Positions 25,625 to 33,947 of a stretch of 64,000 bases of DNA are shown here, one piece after another. A program made the position numbers and the translations under genes. Positions within the stretch are counted from its first letter, which is position 1; every line of letters starts with the position of its first letter. The notes under the pieces are model-generated. The model ran no database searches. It had not been told where the DNA came from and worked only from the letters and a program-made list of their open reading frames with translations. Origin of the DNA: CAINVV01 sp037129695 (GTDB lineage Bacteria > Bacteroidota > Bacteroidia > Bacteroidales > Prolixibacteraceae); the NCBI GenBank assembly GCA_037129695.1, contig JBAXUL010000006.1, positions 10,902 to 74,901 of the forward strand, in the 5' to 3' direction.

Positions 25625-25945
25625 GGATCCTTCATTTTTTCAAGCTGTTAGCCGTTGGCTATTAGCTATTAGTTTTTCACAGCCTGCGACAATCAGCAGA
25701 TTATCCCAATTCCAATTAATTGCACACAACTCGATATTTCCACAAATCCAAGCTAAAAGCTAACGGCTAATAGCTAACTGCTTTCCCATCCACAAAACTA
25801 CAAATAAGTCAACTATTTACAAAGGCATTTTGTGCTAATGACAATTATTTTTAGTAAAAAGTTTTTATATTTGAAAAACTAATTTACTTTTGTGAGGAAA
25901 TAATTGCTATTAGCACATTAATAATTAAAGATAAAAAACAATACA
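25625..25945. other. MarR-trx intergenic region with inverted TTAGC repeats and a -7-like box
   Basis: TTAGCCGTTGGC (25648-25659) and GCTAACGGCTAA (25759-25770) are inverted copies within longer runs of TTAGC/GCTAA words. The same word family occurs in other gaps. TACTTTTG at 25885-25892 matches the Bacteroidota -7 consensus TAnnTTTG and lies about 50 bp before the thioredoxin start. No good -33 TTG is at the ideal distance. No gene is seen here. Confidence 0.5.
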
Positions 25946-26311
25946 ATGGCACTTGAACATTTAACACTGGATACCTTCAAGGAGAAAGTATTCAATTTTG
26001 AGGCAAACAAGGAGTGGAAATTTGAAGGAACTGCACCTGCGATCGTCGATTTTTATGCCGATTGGTGCTCTCCGTGCAGAATGGTAGCTCCTATTCTGGA
26101 GGAGTTACAGGAAACCTATGGATCCAAACTTACCATCTACAAGGTAAATACCGAAGAGCAGAGTGAATTGGCCGGCTTGTTTGGTATTCAAAGCATTCCA
26201 TCCTTACTTTTCATTCCGCTTGAAGGTCAGCCACAGATGGCACAGGGTGCTTTACCCAAAGCTTCCTTCGTCTCTGCGATCGAAGATGTTTTGAAGGTGA
26301 CTGCCAACTAA
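25946..26311 (+). CDS. trxA: thioredoxin
   Basis: A 121-residue cytosolic thioredoxin with redox-active site WCSPC (Cys41 and Cys44) in the classical DFYADWCSPCRMVAPILEEL context, and the cis-proline segment IQSIPSLLFIP. The central dipeptide is Ser-Pro rather than the canonical Gly-Pro, which can shift redox potential. The N-terminus is about 15 residues longer than the minimal family. It is followed after 16 bp by an OsmC gene, forming a likely thiol-stress operon divergent from marR. Confidence 0.93.
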   Translation: MALEHLTLDTFKEKVFNFEANKEWKFEGTAPAIVDFYADWCSPCRMVAPILEELQETYGSKLTIYKVNTEEQSELAGLFGIQSIPSLLFIPLEGQPQMAQGALPKASFVSAIEDVLKVTAN

Positions 26312-26327
26312 AATCCAAGGCCACAAA

Positions 26328-26747
26328 ATGAAACAGGAAATAAGTCTGGACTGGAAGAAAGGTATGGCTTTTGAAACGGAACTCAATGGTCATAAATTGA
26401 CCATTGACAGCGACAAGTCATCCGGAGGCACCGACTCAGGTCCGCGTCCAAAGGCTCTGATGCTAGTTGCTCTGGCCGGTTGTACGGGAATGGATGTTGT
26501 CTCCATCCTGGAGAAAATGAGGGTCGAAATCGCCGATCTGAAAATTAAAGTGGACGGCGATGTAACAGAGGAACATCCGAAGCATTTCACCTCCATGCAC
26601 ATTACCTACGAATTTTGGGGGAATGAACTCCCAATCGATAAACTTGAAAAAGCAGTGTCATTGTCAGACGAAAAATATTGTGGAGTAGCCGCCACATTAA
26701 AAAAAGGTATTCCGGTCACCCATTCAATTGTGGTGCACGAAAAATAA
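26328..26747 (+). CDS. OsmC family protein
   Basis: A 139-residue OsmC/Ohr-fold protein. Two conserved cysteines, Cys52 (ALAGCTGMDV) and Cys118 (EKYCGVAATL), are the expected peroxidatic and resolving residues for reduction of organic hydroperoxides. The sequence is of the YhfA-like general OsmC group rather than Ohr proper. It is co-transcribed with thioredoxin, which could recycle it. A strong terminator follows about 38 bp downstream. Confidence 0.9.
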   Translation: MKQEISLDWKKGMAFETELNGHKLTIDSDKSSGGTDSGPRPKALMLVALAGCTGMDVVSILEKMRVEIADLKIKVDGDVTEEHPKHFTSMHITYEFWGNELPIDKLEKAVSLSDEKYCGVAATLKKGIPVTHSIVVHEK

Positions 26748-26784
26748 AATATTATTAGCTTTAGTTTCACTGTTTTGTAACGTC

Positions 26785-26818
26785 AAATTGGCCATGGGTA
26801 ATTATCCTTGGCCAATTT
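26785..26818 (+). terminator. Rho-independent terminator of trx-osmC
   Basis: AAATTGGCCA (26785-26794) pairs perfectly with TGGCCAATTT (26809-26818). The transcript then continues in a T run (to 26822). Confidence 0.88.
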
Positions 26819-26874
26819 TTTTATATGTCAGTGATTAAGAATCTGCAGTTTGCACATTTTACATGATATATATA

Positions 26875-26903
26875 TTGAAAATTGAAATATATCTTTACAT
26901 TTG
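26875..26903 (+). promoter_or_regulatory. trpB2 leader promoter (Bacteroidota type)
   Basis: TTG at 26875-26877, an 18-nt spacer and TACATTTG at 26896-26903 fit the TTG-N19-TAnnTTTG consensus closely. Transcription would start a few bases downstream, just ahead of the leader peptide ORF at 26926. Confidence 0.65.
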
Positions 26904-26925
26904 CTGTCAGATTAAAATAAAAAGA

Positions 26926-26991
26926 ATGATTACTCTTACAAATTACAGGGGCTCGAACTGGCTTTGGCGCGACTTTAACCAAGATGCGTAA
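26926..26991 (+). CDS. Trp-containing leader peptide upstream of trpB2
   Basis: A 21-codon ORF from ATG to TAA encoding MITLTNYRGSNWLWRDFNQDA. It contains two near-adjacent Trp codons, at 26959 and 26965. It lies between a promoter and an intrinsic terminator, directly before a tryptophan-synthase gene. This is the arrangement of a ribosome-mediated Trp attenuator, in which stalling at the Trp codons reports low charged tRNA-Trp. The ORF is too short for family comparison. The call rests on position, Trp content and the flanking RNA structures. Confidence 0.7.
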   Translation: MITLTNYRGSNWLWRDFNQDA

Positions 26992-27008
26992 GCGGTATAC
27001 CTGTAATT
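26941..27008 (+). promoter_or_regulatory. leader RNA stem enclosing the Trp codons
   Basis: AATTACAGG (26941-26949), inside the leader ORF, is perfectly complementary to CCTGTAATT (27000-27008). The stem encloses both Trp codons and the ORF stop, so a ribosome stalled at 26959-26967 would cover or open it. I did not find a convincing pairing between this region and the 5' arm of the terminator, so the antiterminator is unresolved. Confidence 0.55.
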
Positions 27009-27016
27009 AAACCATA

Positions 27017-27060
27017 AAAGGGGATATGTCTGTTTACGCGGCATCTCCCCTTTCCTTTTT
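27017..27060 (+). terminator. attenuator terminator before trpB2
   Basis: AAAGGGGATATGTC (27017-27030) pairs with GGCATCTCCCCTTT (27040-27053) with one mismatch and one wobble across a 9-nt loop. CCTTTTTTT follows. It lies 33 bp before the trpB2 start and after the leader peptide, and would stop transcription before the structural gene. Confidence 0.78.
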
Positions 27061-27093
27061 TAGAATATTTTCAACACACTTAAATCAGAAACA

Positions 27094-28455
27094 ATGCAAA
27101 AGAAAATCTATCTCGACGAATCGGAAATGCCAAAACAATGGTACAACCTGGCTGCCGATCTTCCCATGCTGCCACCACTCGGTCCAAATGGCAAACCCAT
27201 TTCTCCCGAAATGCTTGCTCCGGTCTTTCCCATGAATCTGATCGAACAGGAAGTAAGCACCGATCGCTGGATCAGCATCCCTGATGAAGTACAGGATATG
27301 CTGAAAATCTGGAGACCGAGTCCGCTCATCCGCGCTTTTGAACTGGAAAAAGCATTGGGAACACCTGCTAAAATCTTTTACAAAAATGAAAGTGTCTCTC
27401 CGGCAGGCAGCCACAAACCCAACACTGCCGTTCCACAGGCATGGTACAACAAACAATTCGGGATCAAGCGAATCACAACAGAAACGGGCGCCGGGCAGTG
27501 GGGCAGCGCACTTTCTTTTGCTTGCGCCTTATTAGGTGGAATTGAATGTAAAGTTTACATGGTGAGAATCAGTTACGAACAAAAACCGTTCCGTCAGATC
27601 CTGATGAATACATGGGGAGGGACTTGTGTAGCAAGCCCGAGCATGGAAACCGCAGCAGGACGTGCGGTACTGGCAGAATTTCCTGACACCCCGGGAAGCC
27701 TTGGCATTGCCATTTCAGAGGCTATCGAGGCCGCTGTCACCGACCCGACAGGCCAAACCAGGTATGGCTTAGGTTCAGTATTGAACCATGTCATGCTTCA
27801 CCAGACGATTATCGGACTGGAAGCCAAAAAGCAATTAGCCAAAGTAGGCATCAAAAAACCGGACATCGTGATTGGTTGCTGCGGAGGTGGAAGCAATTTC
27901 GCAGGTCTGGCCTTTCCGTTCATCCAGGATAAAATAAATGGTGACGACATCGAAATCATTGGGGCCGAACCAGCTTCCTGTCCTACCTTGACAAAAGGCA
28001 CCTTTATGTACGACCATGGAGACATCGCTAAAATGACCCCTTTACTTCCGATGTACAGTCTGGGACATAACTTTATCCCAGCACCCATTCATGCCGGAGG
28101 ACTTCGTTACCACGGAATGTCGCCTTTGGTAAGTGCTGCTGTGAGGGCAGGTTATGTCACTCCGATTGCCATTAATCAGTCTGAATGTTTCGAAGCGGGA
28201 ATGCTTTTTGCTAAAACTGAAGGTATCGTTCCGGCTCCTGAAACAACCCACGCCATTGCAGCCACTATCCGGGAAGCAAAAAAAGCTACAGAGGAAGGCA
28301 AAGAAAAAATCATCATTTTCAACCTCTCAGGTCACGGGATGATGGACCTTCTCGGTTATGACAAATACATGAAAGGACAACTTTCAGACTATGAAATGTC
28401 TGAAAAAGAAATCAGCGATAACCTCCACCAGATGGACGGATATCCGAAACCGTAG
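27094..28455 (+). CDS. trpB: TrpB2-type tryptophan synthase beta-like PLP enzyme
   Basis: A 453-residue PLP enzyme of the TrpB2 subfamily, which condenses indole (and possibly other donors) with serine or phosphoserine. The PLP lysine is Lys108 in AGSHKPN. TETGAGQWGSA and the phosphate-binding GCCGGGSNFAG are intact. The extended N-terminus (AADLPMLPPLGPNG) and length distinguish TrpB2 from the ~400-residue TrpB1. No trpA or other trp gene is adjacent, so it is a stand-alone gene, apparently under its own Trp attenuator. TrpB2 enzymes often act without TrpA, for example in indole salvage. Confidence 0.93.
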   Translation: MQKKIYLDESEMPKQWYNLAADLPMLPPLGPNGKPISPEMLAPVFPMNLIEQEVSTDRWISIPDEVQDMLKIWRPSPLIRAFELEKALGTPAKIFYKNESVSPAGSHKPNTAVPQAWYNKQFGIKRITTETGAGQWGSALSFACALLGGIECKVYMVRISYEQKPFRQILMNTWGGTCVASPSMETAAGRAVLAEFPDTPGSLGIAISEAIEAAVTDPTGQTRYGLGSVLNHVMLHQTIIGLEAKKQLAKVGIKKPDIVIGCCGGGSNFAGLAFPFIQDKINGDDIEIIGAEPASCPTLTKGTFMYDHGDIAKMTPLLPMYSLGHNFIPAPIHAGGLRYHGMSPLVSAAVRAGYVTPIAINQSECFEAGMLFAKTEGIVPAPETTHAIAATIREAKKATEEGKEKIIIFNLSGHGMMDLLGYDKYMKGQLSDYEMSEKEISDNLHQMDGYPKP

Positions 28456-28470
28456 TCGTAACCATAGACT

Positions 28471-28527
28471 TCCCCAAAGTTCCGTAGTTACGAACATTTA
28501 TTTGCTCGTATCTAGCAACTTTGGGGA
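28471..28527. terminator. bidirectional hairpin between trpB2 and add
   Basis: TCCCCAAAGTT (28471-28481) pairs with AACTTTGGGGA (28517-28527). A second small stem TACGA/TCGTA is nested in the loop. It lies between convergent genes and could end transcription from both sides, although the T-tract is weak. Confidence 0.6.
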
Positions 28528-28536
28528 GTTCTAAAA

Positions 28537-29550
28537 TTATTCGATTCCCGCAACTTCCTCCACCCTTTTCAGAAAATCTCTTTTCTCCTTGTCAGTAATA
28601 AACGAAGCTTCAAAGGAATTTCGAACCAGCCTGACAATCTCCTCTTTCGAAAGCAAAAGTGCATCCGCTACCGCGATGAAATTGTCGTTGAGATATCCGC
28701 CGAAATAAGCCGGGTCATCTGAGTTGACAGTTACTTTGATTCCGCGCTCCATCATCTCTTTCAAGGGATGATCTTCCATGCTTTTTATCACCTTCAATTT
28801 GAGATTGGACAACGGGCAGGAAGTAAGAGGAATCTCATAGATTCCAAGTACATCTACAAGATCCGGATCTTCGATGGCGCTGTTTCCATGGTCGATTCGG
28901 GAAGCTTGCAACAAGTCGAGCGCACCCCATATATATTCAGGAGGACCTTCTTCCCCTGCATGGACAACAGTAAGGAAACCCATGTCTCTGGCTTTTTCGA
29001 ACAAATCAGCGAAGATATCCGGCGGAAAATTTTTCTCGGAAGAGTCCAGACCAACCGCCGTAATCCAGCCCTGGTAAGGCACTGCTTCAAGCAAGGTCTT
29101 GAAGGCATTCTCCACACTCAAATGGCGGAGAAAAGACAGAATTAACCTGAACGAGATGCCAAGTTTTTCATAGCCGTCCGTGAGGGCACGATAAATACCT
29201 CCGATTACCGCACTAAATGGAACTCCCCTTGAAGTATGAGCCTGCGGATCAAACATGATTTCCGTATGAACAATATTGTTTTCTGCTGCTTTCAGGAGGT
29301 AAGCCCACGTCAGGTCATAAAAATCCTGCTCCTGCAGCAAAACTGCTGTTCCGGCATAATAAATGTCCAAAAAATCCTGTAGTTGATCAAACTTGTAGGC
29401 ATCGCGCAAAACCTGTTCGGAGGCATAATTTAATTCAATATCGTTGCGCAATGCCAGATGAAACATCATTTCAGGCTCCAGGGTTCCTTCAATATGAAGA
29501 TGTAATTCGGCTTTTGGAAGGGTACGAATAAACTTGTGTAAGTCAGTCAT
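28537..29550 (-). CDS. add: adenosine deaminase
   Basis: A 337-residue zinc-dependent purine deaminase converting adenosine (or adenine in the related ADE group) to its hypoxanthine form. Metal ligands are in the N-terminal PKAELHLHIEGTL (H-x-H). VVHAGEEGPP carries the third His and catalytic Glu, HGNSAIED the catalytic His, and VNSDDPAYF the Asp pair. Adenosine and adenine deaminase subgroups are hard to separate by eye. The start codon is 3 bp after the rubrerythrin stop, so the two genes form an operon, though no functional link is evident. Confidence 0.9.
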   Translation of the reverse strand: MTDLHKFIRTLPKAELHLHIEGTLEPEMMFHLALRNDIELNYASEQVLRDAYKFDQLQDFLDIYYAGTAVLLQEQDFYDLTWAYLLKAAENNIVHTEIMFDPQAHTSRGVPFSAVIGGIYRALTDGYEKLGISFRLILSFLRHLSVENAFKTLLEAVPYQGWITAVGLDSSEKNFPPDIFADLFEKARDMGFLTVVHAGEEGPPEYIWGALDLLQASRIDHGNSAIEDPDLVDVLGIYEIPLTSCPLSNLKLKVIKSMEDHPLKEMMERGIKVTVNSDDPAYFGGYLNDNFIAVADALLLSKEEIVRLVRNSFEASFITDKEKRDFLKRVEEVAGIE

Positions 29551-29553
29551 GCA

Positions 29554-30129
29554 TTAATAGTTTTTTGCCTGTAGTTCGAAGTATGCCTGAGGGTGGCCGC
29601 AAATTGGACAAATCTGCGGAGCGCTTTGCGCTTCGTGCAAATAACCGCAAACCTCACATTTCCATATAACTTTGTCTCCGCGCTTGAATACCAATCCGGT
29701 TTCAAGATTGTTGTACAGCGTTCTGTACCGCTCTTCATGTGCTTTTTCAACCTTTGAAATCATTTTGAACATGGCAGCAACTGCTTTGAATCCTTCTTCT
29801 TCCGCAATACGCGCAAATTCAGGATACAGTTCGGTCCACTCTTCATGCTCACCATCTGCGGCAGCTTTCAAGTTTTCGAGGGTTGTTCCCACAACACCTG
29901 CCGGATAAGATGCTGTTATTTCAACCATCCCACCTTCCAGAAATTTAAAAAACTGCTTGGCGTGCGACCGTTCATTGAAGGATGTCTCATCAAATAGGTC
30001 TGCAATCTGCTCCAAACCCTCTTTCCTGGCTTGTTTGGCAAAATAATCATAGCGCATTCTGGCCTGTGATTCTCCTGCAAATGCTTTCAACAGATTTTGT
30101 TCTGTTTTGGTACCTTTTATTGAACTCAT
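29554..30129 (-). CDS. rbr: rubrerythrin
   Basis: A 191-residue cytosolic non-haem diiron peroxidase. The N-terminal ferritin-like four-helix domain has Glu-rich motifs (FAGESQARMRY, NERSHAKQFF, KVEKAHEERY). The C-terminal rubredoxin domain has CEVCGY and CPICGHP for one Fe(SCys)4 site. It reduces hydrogen peroxide in anaerobes and microaerophiles. I chose the ATG at 30129 because MSSIKGTKTEQNLLKAF is the usual rubrerythrin start. The 12 residues before it are not family-like. The enzyme suggests an anaerobic or facultative lifestyle. Confidence 0.93.
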   Translation of the reverse strand: MSSIKGTKTEQNLLKAFAGESQARMRYDYFAKQARKEGLEQIADLFDETSFNERSHAKQFFKFLEGGMVEITASYPAGVVGTTLENLKAAADGEHEEWTELYPEFARIAEEEGFKAVAAMFKMISKVEKAHEERYRTLYNNLETGLVFKRGDKVIWKCEVCGYLHEAQSAPQICPICGHPQAYFELQAKNY

Positions 30130-30230
30130 GATGGAAATCAATTTGGTGATACAATATTTCGACAACAGTTTTTCGACTGATATATGCTAAAGTTAGAATA
30201 AAAATCGGATTCCTCAAAAAGATTCGGGTG

Positions 30231-32138
30231 CTATTCCGATATTGCACCTTCTCCACGTTTCAACGGGTAATAAATCAGAGAAGGAGAAGTAATAGGCTTC
30301 CCAAGACCAAGGTCCTTCCACATCTCGTCTACTTTTTCAATGGTTTCAGTTGAAGAGACAACAGGATTGGGCCAGTCTCGCCGAAAATCATCCGCCTCAG
30401 CAGTTTTTCGTGTTCCGTCCACGATCATTCGTGCAACCTCGTTTTGATTTTTTGCCTCGAAAATTTTACAGTCGCGCTTCGGATCCATATTCCCAGTCAC
30501 ATACCAAACCACGGAATAGATATTTTCTATGGGAAGTCCTGAATCAACCAATAACAGGAATTTTACCCTGCGCAGAGCTTCTGGTATTAAAAGCCGGGTG
30601 GTTAGTTCAGATAGGCTGAAACCTGATTTTTTGTCAATTCCAATTACAACGACGGAAATGCCTTTCCCCAGCAATGAGGTATTGACAGATTTGACATCAG
30701 GAATTTCATAGCAGATTCTTTGAATCTCAAGTGCTTCAGGAAGAGCTGCCGTGCATTCACAGAGAGGTAATTCCTCCGGATATTTTGTGGTGGCATCAAT
30801 ACCCATTTTAGAACCGTATGCAAATTTGGAAGAAGAATGATCCAATACATCCATCGGACCGGAAGTGAAGATGATGTCTGATGACACATCAATCTGTCCA
30901 CTGATTTTTCGGGCAAATTCTTCCATGTCATCCCATAGATTGGCCGAATCGGTCACTAACATGATCTTATTGAACATCATCTGCCCGGCTCCCCACATGG
31001 CATTCATGGTCTTGAGCCCCTGCCCGGCATAGGTCTTTTCGATTCTGGCAAGTGTCAGGTTATGGGCAACTCCTTCCGGAGGCAGGTAGAGATCTTTCAA
31101 CTCCGGGATCAGTGTTAGCTTCATTGGAGCCAGGAATATCTTTTCAGTAGCAAGACCGATGTAGGCATCCTCCTGGGGAGGAATTCCTACAATTGTTGCC
31201 GGATAAACAGCACCTTGCCGATGGGTAATGCAAGTTACATGAAAACGGGGGTACCAGTCAGCTAGTGAATAAAACCCGGTATGGTCGCCGAAAGGGCCTT
31301 CCCAGATCATCTCTTCTGATGGATCAATGTATCCTTCCAGTATAAAATCGGCATCATCCGGCACTTCCAGATCGTTGGTCAGGCACTTCACCAGTTCAAC
31401 CTTCCTTTTTCTTAAAAATCCGGCGAGCATGTATTCATCAATCTGGTCAGGAAGCGGCGCCGTTGCCGCATAGGTGTAGGCCGGGTCACCACCAAGAACC
31501 ACAGACACAGGCATCTTTTTTCCAAGTTTCTGGTAACCCTGAAAGTGCCGGGCCCCGGTTTTGTGCTTGTGCCAGTGCATCCCTGTCAGATTGGGACCGA
31601 AGACCTGCATGCGGTACATGCCCACATTTCTGGAACCGGTTTCGGGATCACGGGTCACTACGCAGGGAAGTGTAATAAAAGGGCCACCATCTGCAGGCCA
31701 ACAAGTTAATACCGGCAATTTGGCCAGATCAGGGAACTCCATAACAATATCCTGGCAGCGTCCTCTTCCATTTTTTTTCTTGGGCATCCAGGAGGCAATT
31801 CTGGAAAGAAGAGGGAGAAGTTTCAACTTATCCAGAAAATTTTCGGATGGGCCGGCAAGTTGTTTGAACAACTGTTCAATTTCTGTCCCTATCTGGTCGA
31901 GTGAATCATGACCCAATGCCAGGCATATTCTGGTTTCAGAACCAAAGGCGTTGATTAAAAGAGGAAAATCCGTCCCATTGTTCTCAAACAACAATGCCTT
32001 TCCTCCTCCCGGTCTTTTTGAAATACGGTCTGTAACTTCAGTTATTTCAAGAACGGTATTCACCTTTTGGCGAATTCTGATCAGCTCGCCGTTGCGCTCA
32101 AGCATCAGGACAAAATCGTTTAACCCGCTGTAGGACAT
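30231..32138 (-). CDS. UbiD family decarboxylase
   Basis: A 635-residue member of the UbiD family, prenylated-FMN-dependent (de)carboxylases of aromatic or alpha,beta-unsaturated acids. Typical segments are CVVTRDPETGSRNVGMYRMQV, the active-site region EMIWEGPFGDHTGFY and MWGAGQMMFNKIMLV. The length is on the long side, as in menaquinone-route (MqnL-like) or 4-hydroxybenzoate decarboxylases. The start was chosen at MSYSGLNDFVLMLE. No ubiX is in the window. Substrate assignment is open. It is downstream of citrate synthase, with a hairpin between. Confidence 0.88.
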   Translation of the reverse strand: MSYSGLNDFVLMLERNGELIRIRQKVNTVLEITEVTDRISKRPGGGKALLFENNGTDFPLLINAFGSETRICLALGHDSLDQIGTEIEQLFKQLAGPSENFLDKLKLLPLLSRIASWMPKKKNGRGRCQDIVMEFPDLAKLPVLTCWPADGGPFITLPCVVTRDPETGSRNVGMYRMQVFGPNLTGMHWHKHKTGARHFQGYQKLGKKMPVSVVLGGDPAYTYAATAPLPDQIDEYMLAGFLRKRKVELVKCLTNDLEVPDDADFILEGYIDPSEEMIWEGPFGDHTGFYSLADWYPRFHVTCITHRQGAVYPATIVGIPPQEDAYIGLATEKIFLAPMKLTLIPELKDLYLPPEGVAHNLTLARIEKTYAGQGLKTMNAMWGAGQMMFNKIMLVTDSANLWDDMEEFARKISGQIDVSSDIIFTSGPMDVLDHSSSKFAYGSKMGIDATTKYPEELPLCECTAALPEALEIQRICYEIPDVKSVNTSLLGKGISVVVIGIDKKSGFSLSELTTRLLIPEALRRVKFLLLVDSGLPIENIYSVVWYVTGNMDPKRDCKIFEAKNQNEVARMIVDGTRKTAEADDFRRDWPNPVVSSTETIEKVDEMWKDLGLGKPITSPSLIYYPLKRGEGAISE

Positions 32139-32196
32139 AATAAATTCATTGGTGAAGGACAGATAAACTTTTGGCAAAGGTATTCAGAGAAACACA

Positions 32197-32241
32197 AAGT
32201 CCCACAGAGAAGAAGTAAATTTCTTTTGCTCTGTGGGACTT
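32197..32241 (-). terminator. perfect 13-bp hairpin downstream of citrate synthase
   Basis: AAGTCCCACAGAG (32197-32209) pairs perfectly with CTCTGTGGGACTT (32229-32241) over a 19-nt loop. It lies 38 bp after the gltA stop. The flanks contain further CACAAAG/CAGAG words like those of the GxxExxY repeats, so it may be both a repeat and a terminator. Confidence 0.6.
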
Positions 32242-32278
32242 CATTTTTAATATAAAGCCTCTGAGTGCGTTATAAAAC

Positions 32279-33592
32279 TCAGATACCCGCCTTTTGTTTG
32301 AAAAACTCAAGTGTTTCGGAGGATGGTCTCTCCAATGGCAGATTGTACATTCTGTCCCAAACCAATTGAGCAAGTACACCCAATGATCGACTTACACCAA
32401 ACATGACGGTATAGAAGAAATGTTCAGAAATACCATAATGCATCAACAAGGAACCGGAGAAGGCATCCACATTGGGCCATGGATTCTTGATCTTACCGAG
32501 TGATTGCAGGATAGGTGGAACAATATCATAAAGTAGATTAACCGTATTCACCAAACTGTCATTCTCGACATATTTTTGAGCAAAAATTTGCTGTGCAATA
32601 AATCGAGGGTCAGTTACACGCAAAACAGCATGTCCATATCCTGGGATAACCTGTCCGGATGAAATTGTCTTGCGCACATAGGCTTCAATTTTGGCTCTTT
32701 CTTCCGCCTCGTTTTCACTCGTCCCAATCTCTTCCTGCATTTCAAAAATCCAGTTGATAACCTCCTGGTTGGCATACCCATGCAAAGGACCCGCCAACCC
32801 GAGCATTCCGGCGGCATACGAATAATATGGATTACTGAGGGCAGAACCAACAAGGTGTGTGGCGTGAGCTGAAACATTACCCCCTTCATGGTCGGCATGA
32901 ACCATCATATACATTCTAAAAAGCCGGTAAACTTCATCGCTGTCGTATCCCATCATGTGGGCAAAATTTGCAGCCCAATCGAGATTCGGATCTGGAGGGA
33001 TGAACTTTCCGTCTTTGTAATTTCTGCGATAAATATAGGCAGCCATCACAGGTAAAGCAGCAATCAGGTTCATTACGTCTTCAAAGGTCGTATCCCAATA
33101 GTCATTCTTATGTAGTCCCTCACGATGTGCCTTTTGGAATTTAGATTCAGTAGCCATTGCCAGGATTGCAGTACTAAATTGCGTCATAGGCTTACTTGAA
33201 AGCGGCATGGAATCCAGAATCTGGAAAACGTGGTCTGGAAGCACACTACGACGTACCCACTCCTTACTCAGCATGTCTACTTCATCCTTGGTAGGAATCT
33301 CGTTGAGCAGAAAAAGATAGAAAAGACCTTCAGAAAGAGGTTCACCTTCAGGTCTGACCTTTGGTAATTTCTGCTGAATTTCAGGAATGGTATAACCGCG
33401 ATAGGTAATCCCTGTATTGGGATTCAGTTTTGATGTAACTGTAAGCAAACCGGTGATTCCTTTCATACCGGTAAGTACCTGATCGATATTCACTGATTCA
33501 AGAACAGTAGTCCCAAATTCACTGATCAAACGTTTGACGACAAGGCGCTCTTCTTCACCCTTTTTTAACAGTTTCTGTTTAATGTAATCCAT
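32279..33592 (-). CDS. gltA: citrate synthase (eukaryote-like type)
   Basis: A 437-residue citrate synthase condensing oxaloacetate and acetyl-CoA. The catalytic regions are recognisable: HADHEGGNVSAHATHLVGSAL, GYGHAVLRVTDPR (His) and FSGSLLMHYG. The N-terminal stretch SVNIDQVLTGMKGITGLL...GITYRGYTIPEIQ resembles the mitochondrial-like form seen in Bacteroidota rather than the NADH-regulated hexameric type. It is monocistronic or read with ubiD, and preceded by a 355-bp AT-rich gap. Confidence 0.95.
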   Translation of the reverse strand: MDYIKQKLLKKGEEERLVVKRLISEFGTTVLESVNIDQVLTGMKGITGLLTVTSKLNPNTGITYRGYTIPEIQQKLPKVRPEGEPLSEGLFYLFLLNEIPTKDEVDMLSKEWVRRSVLPDHVFQILDSMPLSSKPMTQFSTAILAMATESKFQKAHREGLHKNDYWDTTFEDVMNLIAALPVMAAYIYRRNYKDGKFIPPDPNLDWAANFAHMMGYDSDEVYRLFRMYMMVHADHEGGNVSAHATHLVGSALSNPYYSYAAGMLGLAGPLHGYANQEVINWIFEMQEEIGTSENEAEERAKIEAYVRKTISSGQVIPGYGHAVLRVTDPRFIAQQIFAQKYVENDSLVNTVNLLYDIVPPILQSLGKIKNPWPNVDAFSGSLLMHYGISEHFFYTVMFGVSRSLGVLAQLVWDRMYNLPLERPSSETLEFFKQKAGI

Positions 33593-33947
33593 AAAGAGTT
33601 TATTATGTTAGTTATATAATTCCATGAATTTGTACATACCTATACCTTAAAAATCAATTCTAAAGATCTTTTATTTATTGCTGAAAATTACATAAAAAAT
33701 GAATCAATTTATATATTTATCTAACAAAGAAGGTAAATATTTTAAAAAAAACTGACAAGTAGGATAAACAAGGCACAAATTGATTTCTCCTACATTTCAG
33801 CAGCTTCTGCACAGCCTGAAATCAGCAGACCTACACAAAAGACAAAGTAATTTACGTAATTATATCACGTAAAGTTTGCCTGCAGATGAAAAAAACAAAA
33901 GCCATCCGGTAAAGGATGGCTTTTGAATAAATATGATTACCTGCGAA
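33593..33947. other. AT-rich intergenic region between gltA and rplQ
   Basis: No ORF or RNA gene is evident. It contains TTACGTAA-type palindromic words around 33850-33870 and the rplQ terminator at 33896-33925. The gltA promoter should be here, but I could not pick a clean TTG/TAnnTTTG pair. Confidence 0.5.
33896..33925 (-). terminator. Rho-independent terminator of the ribosomal superoperon
   Basis: CAAAAGCCATCC (33896-33907) pairs with GGATGGCTTTTG (33914-33925). On the minus strand TTTTTT follows immediately. It lies 23 bp beyond the rplQ stop and closes the alpha operon. Confidence 0.9.
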
